The position numbers were made by a program, and so were the translations under genes. From contig JBIIJL010000064.1 of the NCBI GenBank assembly GCA_044233795.1, positions 1 to 11,833 of the forward strand: a stretch of DNA of 11,833 nucleotides, in the 5' to 3' direction. This DNA is from JBIIJL01 sp044233795 (lineage in GTDB: Bacteria > Pseudomonadota > Gammaproteobacteria > Legionellales > Legionellaceae). Below, one piece after another: positions 6,631 to 11,833 of this stretch. Below the pieces are notes generated by a model. The model saw only the letters and a program-made list of their open reading frames with translations. It did no database searches and had not been told where the DNA came from. Every line of letters starts with the position of its first letter. The stretch's first letter is position 1.

Positions 6631-7053
6631 TTATACAGCAACGCTACCAGAAGCGCCTACTTCTCGTTGTATGGCAATCCAAGCTTTTGTTTGGTTATCT
6701 ATCTTCAAAGGGAGTACACGCCAGTTCATGATGAAAGGAGTGCCATCTTTTCTATAATTAATTGCCTCTCCTTCAAAGGAAGAATCATTTTTTAAGGAAT
6801 CAGTTAAGTTAGCAATAACGTGTCTATCGGTAGCTGAACCTTGCAATATTTTGGGCGTTTTTCCTATTACTTCCGAAGATTCATATCCAGTCAGCCTGCT
6901 GAATGCTTGATTCACATAAATGATCAATGTGTCTTCAGTACAATCAGTGATTATGATGGAGTCGTAACTATTTTCTAACAATACTTTAAGGAAACTCAGG
7001 CTGAACTGCTCATTATTTAAAATTTCTTCTAAGGAAAGTTTCATTGGATTCAT
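6631..7053 (-). CDS. Stand-alone PAS protein, LOV-like but lacking the photoactive cysteine
   Basis: The product has 140 residues and is essentially one PAS domain (about 20-132) with a short N-terminal helix and an 8-residue tail. It has no output domain. Sequence features resemble LOV flavin domains: YVNQAFSRLTGY (46-57), INYRKDGTPF (98-107), and the residues that contact FMN in LOV domains, Asn99, Asn110 and Gln129. The LOV core GxNCRFLQ appears as GKTPKILQ (64-71), so the adduct-forming Cys is Pro67 and the Arg is Lys68. It may bind flavin without photocycling, bind another ligand, or be an ordinary sensory PAS, since TPKILQ-like cores are common in PAS-GGDEF proteins. The start could be ATG 7053 or ATG 7044: an AGAGG site sits 1 nt before the first and 10 nt before the second. 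Confidence 0.85.
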   Translation of the reverse strand: MNPMKLSLEEILNNEQFSLSFLKVLLENSYDSIIITDCTEDTLIIYVNQAFSRLTGYESSEVIGKTPKILQGSATDRHVIANLTDSLKNDSSFEGEAINYRKDGTPFIMNWRVLPLKIDNQTKAWIAIQREVGASGSVAV

Positions 7054-7075
7054 GCCTCTATTTTTCTCAAAGCTA

Positions 7076-7104
7076 AATGTGACAGCTTATTTTCTGATTG
7101 TCAA
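7076..7104 (-). promoter_or_regulatory. Weak candidate promoter of the PAS gene
   Basis: On the minus strand a perfect -35 box TTGACA (7099-7104) lies 17 nt from CACATT (7076-7081), which matches only three of six -10 positions. The leader would be very short, under 20 nt. The -35 match is good, but the whole is uncertain. Confidence 0.25.
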
Positions 7105-7190
7105 ACAGCTCTGGAGCGTAGCCTAGCGGACTTGATTGTTTACTGAGGTTTAAACGTATCAATATGATTGCTAGCATGTAGAGAGCTTAC

Positions 7191-7217
7191 CAAAAAAGCA
7201 TATCCTATGCTTTTTTG
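7191..7217. terminator. Bidirectional rho-independent terminator between FAS1 and PAS genes
   Basis: CAAAAAAGCATA and TATGCTTTTTTG form a perfect 12-bp inverted repeat around the loop TCC. In both directions a stem core (GCATA/TATGC) is followed by six T. It lies about 130 nt after the FAS1 stop on the minus strand and upstream of the PAS gene, so it would stop FAS1 transcripts before PAS. The stem is AT-rich and so only moderately strong. Confidence 0.6.
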
Positions 7218-7313
7218 CAGAAAATGAAGTGCGTTTTTAATATTCTGAGTTACGCCTTTATTTGCACGGAATATGCGATAAATGCCATGGAGCAATACAA
7301 GTAACCCCTATGA

Positions 7314-7336
7314 ATGGCGCTCTAAATGAGCGCCAT
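7314..7336 (-). terminator. GC-rich hairpin just downstream of the FAS1 gene
   Basis: ATGGCGCTC (7314-7322) and GAGCGCCAT (7328-7336) form a perfect 9-bp stem with a 5-nt loop, 13 nt after the FAS1 stop on the minus strand. No T-run follows in that direction, so it may protect the 3' end of the mRNA or act as a weak terminator rather than a classical one. Confidence 0.45.
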
Positions 7337-7349
7337 CTTTAATGAGTTA

Positions 7350-7817
7350 CTATTTAGGTAGCAATACTTGATTCACAACATGAATAACACCGTTTGAAGC
7401 CTTGACATCGGCTTTTACAACTTCAGCATTATTGACATATACTTTTCCATCTTTAACAGTAATATCGATATCCTGCCCACTAAGTGTTTTAACCATACCT
7501 GGTTTGATTTTATCAGAGGTAATGTCTCCGCTAACCACATGATAGAGCAATACAGCTTTTAATTTTTCGGGATTGGCTAGAAGAGCTTCTAGATCGGCCT
7601 TAGGAAGAGATGCAAATGCCTCATTAGTTGGGGCAAAAACTGTAAAAGGACCAGCGCCTTCTAAAGCTTTAACTAGATCAGCTTTCTTCAATAAAGAAAC
7701 AAGGGTTGAAACGTCCTTGTTGCCCACGGCGATGTCAACAACATTAGTACCTGCATTTGCCACCAAGCTAAATAAGGAAACCATAGCCACTAAAAATAAT
7801 TTTCTAAAAGAGTTCAT
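7350..7817 (-). CDS. Secreted FAS1 (fasciclin) domain protein
   Basis: The product has 155 residues. A signal peptide (N-region NSFRK, hydrophobic core 7-20) ends at ANA, with likely cleavage after Ala22. The rest is a single FAS1 domain. The H1 box is GPFTVFAPTNEAFASLP (56-72), the central YH motif is LLYHVVSGDI (90-99), and the H2 box NGVIHVVNQVLLPK ends the protein. FAS1 proteins are secreted or surface-exposed and usually mediate adhesion or matrix binding. In several bacteria they are also induced by photo-oxidative or envelope stress. The ribosome binding site AAGGA is 7 nt upstream and a good promoter lies at 7864-7892. The gene is monocistronic, bounded by hairpins downstream. The domain call is secure; the role here is not. 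Confidence 0.95.
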   Translation of the reverse strand: MNSFRKLFLVAMVSLFSLVANAGTNVVDIAVGNKDVSTLVSLLKKADLVKALEGAGPFTVFAPTNEAFASLPKADLEALLANPEKLKAVLLYHVVSGDITSDKIKPGMVKTLSGQDIDITVKDGKVYVNNAEVVKADVKASNGVIHVVNQVLLPK

Positions 7818-7863
7818 TTTACTATCCTTATAATTAAAACAATTTTAATAACTTACGGTTGTA

Positions 7864-7892
7864 ATAATAGGCTAGTGGTGAGCTTTATGCAA
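7864..7892 (-). promoter_or_regulatory. Sigma70 promoter of the FAS1 gene
   Basis: TTGCAT (7887-7892) and TATTAT (7864-7869) on the minus strand are separated by exactly 17 nt. The predicted start near 7857 gives a leader of about 40 nt with an AAGGA ribosome binding site. Confidence 0.55.
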
Positions 7893-7940
7893 TTGTTACA
7901 ACCCCAGTTAAATTATTTTTTAACCCATCGAGGAGCAGTT

Positions 7941-7949
7941 TGCTATAAT
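7941..7949 (+). promoter_or_regulatory. Extended -10 promoter of the DCC-NUDIX operon
   Basis: TGCTATAAT is a perfect -10 box (7944-7949) preceded by the extended TGn element. No good -35 box lies 16-18 nt upstream, as is usual for extended -10 promoters. Transcription would start near 7956, about 28 nt before the TTG start of the DCC gene. It lies within 75 bp of the FAS1 promoter in the opposite direction. Confidence 0.55.
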
Positions 7950-7983
7950 AGTTTTATACAACTAGAATATGGGATAAATTTTT

Positions 7984-8346
7984 TTGATAACTGTTTTTTA
8001 TGATGGTAAATGCAGTCTATGCAGCAAAGAGATTGCTTACTATAAAAAAATTGCACCTTCTGATAAATTTACATGGTGCGATATTACTTTAGATTCGAAT
8101 CCTTTAACTCAAAGAGGATTTACCCTTAGAAACGGATTAATGTTTTTTCATGTTGAAGATGAAAATGGGATCATGCACACATCCCTCGATGCATTTATTA
8201 TTGTTTGGAAGGAATTACGAGGTTGGCGTTATCTTGCTAAAATTGTATCTCTACCTGTTTTAAAACCTATCATGAATCGAGTTTATAAAATTTTTGCCAT
8301 ATATCGGTTTAAAAACAATGGCTACTGTAAGGTTGACTTTAAATGA
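7984..8346 (+). CDS. DCC family (DUF393) thiol-disulfide oxidoreductase-like protein
   Basis: The product has 120 residues. The family signature VFYDGKCSLCSKEIAYYKK lies at the N-terminus, with Asp7, Cys10 and Cys13 forming the D-x-x-C-x-x-C motif that names the DCC family. The fold is thioredoxin-like and the CxxC pair is assumed to be redox-active, though substrates are unknown. A further Cys (YCKVDFK) is near the C-terminus. The start is TTG 7984-7986: an in-frame stop at 7975-7977 leaves no ATG or GTG before the motif. The ribosome binding site is poor. The last bases overlap the NUDIX start (ATGA), so the two form an operon. DCC genes are often found near photolyase genes in proteobacteria, which fits the gene at 9158. 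Confidence 0.88.
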   Translation: MITVFYDGKCSLCSKEIAYYKKIAPSDKFTWCDITLDSNPLTQRGFTLRNGLMFFHVEDENGIMHTSLDAFIIVWKELRGWRYLAKIVSLPVLKPIMNRVYKIFAIYRFKNNGYCKVDFK

Positions 8347-8915
8347 AAAAAGAGCACGATTCAGACACCGATTTTTGCAGTAAATGTGGACATCAATCAA
8401 TTGTTTTTTCAACCCCGTACAATGACACAAAGGTTAGAAAAGTTTGTAATTACTGTCAAACTGTTCATTACGAAAATCCCAAAATTGTTATTGGTGCAGT
8501 GACAACGTTTGAAGATAAATTTCTATTATGCAAGCGTGCTATTGAACCGCAGTTGGGTTTATGGACTTATCCTGCTGGCTTTCTAGAAAATGGTGAGTCT
8601 TTAGAGGAAGGTGCGCAGCGAGAGGCTTATGAAGAAGCCTTTGTCGAAATAGATATTTCTCATCTTATTGGAACTTACTCTTTGACAGGCATTAATCAAA
8701 TTCATATTATTTATGCTGCCACTATGTCAAAGCCAGAATTTAAAAATAGTGTTGAGAGTAGTGAGGTACTTTTGTTTAAGAAGGACAATATACCTTGGGA
8801 ACAGTTGGCATTTCCAGTCATTAGATGGGCTTTAAATGCTTTTTTAACCAATCAGCCAGGCACAATTGATAGAAAAGCCACTAGTAAAACGCTTCATGAA
8901 TCGTGGCATTTGTGA
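8343..8915 (+). CDS. NUDIX hydrolase with N-terminal zinc ribbon
   Basis: The product has 190 residues. A zinc ribbon uses Cys12-x2-Cys15 and Cys35-x2-Cys38. A NUDIX fold follows, with the box G79-x5-E85-x7-R93-E94-x2-E97-E98; the glycine usually found after the box glutamates is Ala99. The catalytic glutamates for divalent metal are intact. Such enzymes hydrolyse nucleoside diphosphates linked to another moiety, for example ADP-ribose, NADH or FAD. The zinc ribbon and the PAGFLENGES sequence resemble the ADP-ribose or NADH pyrophosphatase branch, but the substrate cannot be told from sequence. The ATG overlaps the DCC stop by 4 nt, indicating coupled translation. With a redox protein as partner, a role in turning over oxidised or damaged dinucleotides is plausible. 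Confidence 0.92.
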   Translation: MKKEHDSDTDFCSKCGHQSIVFSTPYNDTKVRKVCNYCQTVHYENPKIVIGAVTTFEDKFLLCKRAIEPQLGLWTYPAGFLENGESLEEGAQREAYEEAFVEIDISHLIGTYSLTGINQIHIIYAATMSKPEFKNSVESSEVLLFKKDNIPWEQLAFPVIRWALNAFLTNQPGTIDRKATSKTLHESWHL

Positions 8916-8920
8916 TTCTA

Positions 8921-9016
8921 ATGAGTGCTGTATCATTTTATTCTTTTTTACCCTATGGTTTTGAATTTGTACGTATCCCATCTGAAAAAGCTGTTGAATC
9001 ACATTTAAAAAATTAA
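8921..9016 (+). CDS. Possible 31-residue peptide or gene remnant
   Basis: A short frame from ATG 8921 to TAA 9014-9016 follows the NUDIX stop by 5 nt. The predicted peptide (LPYGFEFVRIPSEKAVESHL in its middle and end) has an ordinary soluble composition that reads like the C-terminal tail of a larger protein. No ribosome binding site precedes it. It could be translated by coupling to the NUDIX gene or be a decayed tail. The rest of the gap to 9157 has one loose inverted repeat, CTGCAT/ATGCAG (9074-9099), and no clear terminator. Confidence 0.2.
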   Translation: MSAVSFYSFLPYGFEFVRIPSEKAVESHLKN

Positions 9017-9157
9017 CATGTCCAAAATTGGTTTTGAAACAAAGCCCAACTCTCAGAGCCTAGAAGATTAACGCTGCATGACTGTAACTTTTTATGCAGG
9101 TTTGTTGTAAGATAGCACTATTGTCAGTCTTTGTTATCGGTTAATAGGATTAATTAA

Positions 9158-10696
9158 TTGTCAATACTTAGGCTTATTCTTGCCGACCAGCTTAGCGAAT
9201 CGCTCGCAAGCTTAAAGGAAGTAGATAAACAAAGTGATGTAATTTTTTTCTGTGAGGTGATGACAGAAGCCACTTACGTCCCGCACCACCCCCAAAAAAT
9301 TGCTTTTTTATTTGCCGCTATGCGCCACTTTGCCGAGACGCTGCAAGAGCAAGGTTTTAAAGTGCGATACATTACATTAGATGATCCGGCCAATACCGGA
9401 AGTTTTAATGGTGAAATCGCCCGTGCGGCCAATGAGCTCAAACCGAGAAAAATCATTCTCACCGATCCTGGCGAATGGAGAGTGCTTGAGATGATGGCCC
9501 AATGGGAAGGTTCACTGGGTATTCCCGTTGAGATTTTGGAGGACAGTCGATTTTTATGCAACCATACTGCGTTTAGTATATGGGCTGCAGGTAAAAAGCA
9601 GTTTCGCATGGAGTTTTTCTACCGTGAGATGCGCAAAAAATATCACATACTGATAGATCCAGATGGCAAACCAATTGGTGGTGAGTGGAATTATGACAAA
9701 GAAAATCGTAAGCCACCCCAATCTGTCATGACCATTCCAAAACGGTTAACCCATAAAAAATCACAGATTACCGAGGCAGTTCTAAAAATGGTTGAAAAGC
9801 GGTTTGCACATCATTTTGGTACTCTTACTCCCTTCCACTATGCCATTACACGCCCTCAAGCACTGATGGAGCTGGAACATTTTATCGACAAAGTACTTCC
9901 TTATTTTGGCGATTATCAAGATGCAATGATGTTGGGGGAGCCTTATCTGTACCATTCTCTGATTTCATCCTATCTTAACGCAGGCTTACTATTACCTTTG
10001 GAAATATGCAAGAAAGCAGAAAACGCATATCACACAAACAAAGCACCACTCAATGCGGTGGAAGGTTTTATACGGCAGATCCTTGGCTGGAGAGAATATG
10101 TGAGGGGTATTTATTGGCACCATATGCCAGCTTATGCACATCTTAATTATTTTAATGCAACATTACCGCTCCCCGATTTTTATTGGGGTGAGGAAACAAA
10201 TATGGTGTGTATCAGCGAAGCAGTTCGCCATACAAGAGAGCATGCATACTCTCATCATATTCAGCGTCTTATGATTACTGGGAACTTCGCATTGCTTGCA
10301 GGTCTGGATGTTCGACAAGTGCAGGAATGGTATCTTGCGGTTTACTCCGACGCATATGAATGGGTGGAAATGCCGAATACTCTTGGCATGGCATTATTTG
10401 GTGATGGGGGTATCATGGCAAGCAAACCCTATGCGGCTAGTGGCAAATACATACAGCGCATGAGTAATTATTGCGAAACATGTAGATACAGCCCCAATGA
10501 AATGACTGGTGACACGGCCTGCCCATTTAATTCGCTTTATTGGGATTTTCTAGTGCGCAATGAAAGCAAACTGCGTGGAAATCATCGTATGCCTTATGTG
10601 TTTGCAATTTGGGATAAGTTTGACTCAGAAAAACAAAAAAAAATCAGATCTCAAGCAAAGATTGTTCTGCAGCGCATGCAAGATAAGCAATTATGA
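9158..10696 (+). CDS. Iron-sulfur bacterial cryptochrome / (6-4) photolyase
   Basis: The product has 512 residues and belongs to the FeS-BCP family (COG3046, like Agrobacterium PhrB and Rhodobacter CryB). Members use FAD, a [4Fe-4S] cluster and usually a lumazine antenna to repair (6-4) photoproducts or to sense light. The N-terminal Rossmann-like antenna domain starts at LRLILADQLS, and the helical FAD domain covers roughly 220-490. The four cluster cysteines are Cys351, Cys439, Cys442 and Cys455, one residue off those of PhrB (350, 438, 441, 454). The His pair in EHAYSHHIQRLM (366-367) matches the region implicated in (6-4) catalysis. The start is TTG 9158, 8 nt after AGGA; the first in-frame ATG would cut the antenna domain. 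Repair versus signalling cannot be told from sequence. Confidence 0.95.
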   Translation: MSILRLILADQLSESLASLKEVDKQSDVIFFCEVMTEATYVPHHPQKIAFLFAAMRHFAETLQEQGFKVRYITLDDPANTGSFNGEIARAANELKPRKIILTDPGEWRVLEMMAQWEGSLGIPVEILEDSRFLCNHTAFSIWAAGKKQFRMEFFYREMRKKYHILIDPDGKPIGGEWNYDKENRKPPQSVMTIPKRLTHKKSQITEAVLKMVEKRFAHHFGTLTPFHYAITRPQALMELEHFIDKVLPYFGDYQDAMMLGEPYLYHSLISSYLNAGLLLPLEICKKAENAYHTNKAPLNAVEGFIRQILGWREYVRGIYWHHMPAYAHLNYFNATLPLPDFYWGEETNMVCISEAVRHTREHAYSHHIQRLMITGNFALLAGLDVRQVQEWYLAVYSDAYEWVEMPNTLGMALFGDGGIMASKPYAASGKYIQRMSNYCETCRYSPNEMTGDTACPFNSLYWDFLVRNESKLRGNHRMPYVFAIWDKFDSEKQKKIRSQAKIVLQRMQDKQL

Positions 10697-10914
10697 TAGC
10701 TTGATTTAATTCTCTTTTTAATTGATAAGCTAAAGCACTTAACAAATCATCCGCTATGTGATCAACCAGTTATCTCACAAGTAAATGTTACAGCCGGATG
10801 CCTTAATGGAGGGTGTTTACCAATTGTTTTCTATAAAAGGCTTTTAATTGTCTATAATATATACAGGTTGGCATGATTTTTTGAGTATTCAATTTGCATT
10901 AGTTAATTCCAGAA

Positions 10915-10944
10915 CTGACATGTTATAGCCATATTATTTATTAT
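10915..10944 (+). promoter_or_regulatory. Candidate promoter of the DUF6482-like gene
   Basis: CTGACA (10915-10920) and TATTAT (10939-10944) each match five of six consensus bases and are 18 nt apart. The leader would be about 54 nt and contain the hairpin 10969-10986. Confidence 0.4.
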
Positions 10945-10968
10945 AAATAGTGAGTTTTGCAGGTATAT

Positions 10969-10995
10969 AGCTATAACGCTATAGCTCTTAAGGAG
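10969..10995 (+). promoter_or_regulatory. Leader hairpin next to a strong ribosome binding site
   Basis: AGCTATA (10969-10975) and TATAGCT (10980-10986) form a perfect 7-bp stem with loop ACGC. The ribosome binding site TAAGGAG (10989-10995) begins 2 nt after the stem and lies 9 nt before ATG 11005. The stem is AT-rich. It may stabilise the mRNA, tune ribosome access, or be a protein-binding palindrome in the DNA. Confidence 0.35.
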
Positions 10996-11004
10996 TAAAA
11001 AATA

Positions 11005-11316
11005 ATGAGTCCAACTCGCGAGGATTTAATTTATGAGGCTCAAACCAAATCAATATCAATTGCTTTGGTTTACTCACCTAATGAATTAAATCAATATATT
11101 GTTGAAATAATATCTAAAAATTCAGACCTATATATTCATAAGAATCATAGTATCCGTCATTTTCTTTCTGTTAATGATGCCATCTCTAATGCACAAAAAT
11201 ATGGTGCCGAAAAGTTTTTTCTTTGTGTGGATAATACCTATGATGAATTCGGTTCTATGGGTTTACGACAACAGTTTGATTACATTCCCATTCATTCAAA
11301 AATTAGGGGCTGTTGA
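11005..11316 (+). CDS. Small DUF6482-like protein, 3' end probably replaced by an insertion sequence
   Basis: The product has 103 residues, is soluble and has no signal peptide. The layout (IALVYSPNELNQYIVEI, then FLSVNDAISNAQKYG, then FFLCVDNTYDEFGS ending in a YDE motif) recalls the DUF6482 family of small proteins with unknown role. This is tentative and made from memory. The start has a consensus TAAGGAG site. The last codons (IRGC-stop) are read from the sequence GGGGCTGTT at 11306-11314, where the base composition shifts and IS-like sequence begins. The natural C-terminus was probably slightly different or longer. The essential part of the domain seems intact, so it may still be functional. 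Confidence 0.7.
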   Translation: MSPTREDLIYEAQTKSISIALVYSPNELNQYIVEIISKNSDLYIHKNHSIRHFLSVNDAISNAQKYGAEKFFLCVDNTYDEFGSMGLRQQFDYIPIHSKIRGC

Positions 11317-11403
11317 CATTTGATCCTCCGGTCGCTGACGTGCCGCGGTTTAACTGGGGTTGTTGCATATATCAAGAGCTACGCCAGCCCCCCAGGGGGC
11401 TGT

Positions 11404-11833
11404 TTAAAAAACAGCTACACTATCGGGTAATCCCAGTTTATTTATCTTATTAATAATCCTGCATCGTATAGCTAGTTCTGTATATTGGTTTTCAGGCGTA
11501 CGGGCAGTCATTTCATCGCCAAAAATAGAATTCAATCGCCCCATATTGGTTTCTACTAAAGAATGTCGATGATAATTATTTTCTTGTTTCCAAAGGCGTA
11601 GTTCTTCTTCTTTATCAGGTGCCGATTTAAGTCGTGTGATGAGTTCATCACGTGGAATAAGTGCAGGATTGTTCTTAATCATATTTCGTTGTACTGCTGC
11701 GTTATGCTGAGGAGGAAAAACAGGTTTGGCTCCACGCCTAGGCGAATTCATCTGTCTGGTGGCCTTGATTGACGTGCATAGTCGTTATATTGATAGCTGT
11801 GCATAGTCGAGTGACATGGACACGGGTTACCTG
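11404..11833 (-). pseudogene. IS5-type transposase, C-terminal part, reading frame broken
   Basis: The 115 codons from ATG 11751 to the stop at 11404 encode the C-terminal third of a DDE transposase. It shows RRGAKPVFPPQHNA, a typical IS5 block between the second Asp and the Glu, then WKQENNYHRHSLVETNMGRL, which contains the catalytic Glu, then the tail NKINKLGLPDSVAV. The first two Asp residues of the triad lie upstream. Homologous-looking sequence continues in frame above ATG 11751 (RLCTSIKATRQ) up to a TAA at 11785-11787. Just beyond, an 11-bp sequence is repeated with a 25-bp offset, which shifts the frame. The ATG is therefore probably not a true start, and the gene looks inactive. Confidence 0.7.
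11774..11809. repeat. 11-bp direct repeat inside the transposase remnant
   Basis: GTGCATAGTCG occurs at 11774-11784 and 11799-11809, an offset of 25 bp, which is not a multiple of three. The in-frame stop that breaks the transposase (11785-11787) lies immediately next to the first copy. Removing one unit would join RLCTSIK to an open frame running to the window edge. Confidence 0.5.

Larger units (their letters stand above)
10697..11004. other. 308-bp intergenic region upstream of the DUF6482-like gene
   Basis: No gene is seen on either strand. A loose TAGCTT/AAGCTA inverted repeat follows the photolyase stop, but it has no proper terminator form. A second perfect -10-like box TATAAT (10853-10858) lacks a good -35. 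The last third holds a promoter candidate, a hairpin and a strong ribosome binding site for the next gene. Confidence 0.4.
11306..11833 (-). mobile_element. Partial IS5-family insertion sequence at the window edge
   Basis: The element is inferred from the transposase C-terminus at 11404-11751 and about 95 bp of non-coding sequence after its stop, the usual length of an IS end. The nonamer GGGGCTGTT occurs at 11306-11314 and 11396-11404, and a related GGGGTTGTTGCAT at 11356-11368, so the exact end is uncertain; 11306 is my best guess. The 11306-11403 segment is more GC-rich than its surroundings. It contains the stem AGCCCCC/GGGGGCT (11386-11401) and GCTGTTT/AAACAGC (11399-11415) across the transposase stop. 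The other end lies outside the window. Confidence 0.55.

Noticed and set aside
6592..6795. Plus-strand 67-codon frame overlapping the PAS gene
   Set aside because: It is mostly antisense to the well-supported PAS domain and has no ribosome binding site.
7573..7833. Plus-strand frame opposite the FAS1 gene
   Set aside because: It is antisense to a clear FAS1 domain with signal peptide; its Arg/Ala/Ser/Lys-rich composition is typical of a shadow frame.
8920..8957. AATGA/TCATT followed by a T-rich stretch as a terminator for the NUDIX gene
   Set aside because: A 5-bp AT-rich stem with an 8-nt loop is too weak to call.
9274..9609. Minus-strand frame inside the photolyase
   Set aside because: It lies antisense to conserved antenna-domain codons.
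1..11833. CRISPR array, tRNA or rRNA genes, phage or defence system
   Set aside because: No regularly spaced repeats, tRNA-like cloverleaf ends, rRNA blocks or known defence domains were seen on either strand.

Overview
The window looks like chromosomal DNA of an AT-rich gammaproteobacterium, most likely Legionella or a close relative. That is an inference from the low GC content, the gene set (cyo quinol oxidase, FAS1, DCC, zinc-ribbon NUDIX and FeS-type photolyase genes) and the IS5-type transposase remnant. It was not checked by any search.

Region 1 (1-597, minus strand) is a tight run of three small membrane proteins, the last cut by the window edge. A good promoter precedes them, and its spacer holds a perfect GC-rich palindrome. 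About 470 bp without an intact gene follow.

Region 2 (1070-5452) is the cytochrome bo3 ubiquinol oxidase operon cyoABCD on the minus strand, with spacings of 2, -1 and 1 nt. All heme, CuB, proton-channel and quinol-site residues checked in CyoB are present. No cyoE (heme O synthase) follows cyoD. A four-helix membrane protein of unknown function is divergent from cyoA and shares a regulatory region of about 110 bp.

Region 3 (5453-7349) holds a DUF3429 membrane protein whose ribosome binding site overlaps a hairpin, 500 bp with no convincing gene, and a stand-alone PAS protein. The PAS resembles a LOV photoreceptor domain but has proline where the photoactive cysteine should be.

Region 4 (7350-10696) has a secreted FAS1 (fasciclin) protein on the minus strand. 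Divergent from it are a DCC-family thiol protein and a zinc-ribbon NUDIX hydrolase, which overlap by 4 nt, and then an iron-sulfur bacterial cryptochrome/photolyase with all four cluster cysteines. Together with the LOV-like protein this could be a light or photo-oxidative stress locus, though no shared regulator is visible.

Region 5 (10697-11833) has a small DUF6482-like protein whose 3' end appears to run into an insertion sequence, and the C-terminal part of a broken IS5-type transposase at the window edge.

No rRNA, tRNA, CRISPR array, phage or defence system was seen. The most unusual items are the cysteine-less LOV-like protein near the photolyase, and the palindrome placed inside the promoter of the small membrane-protein operon.
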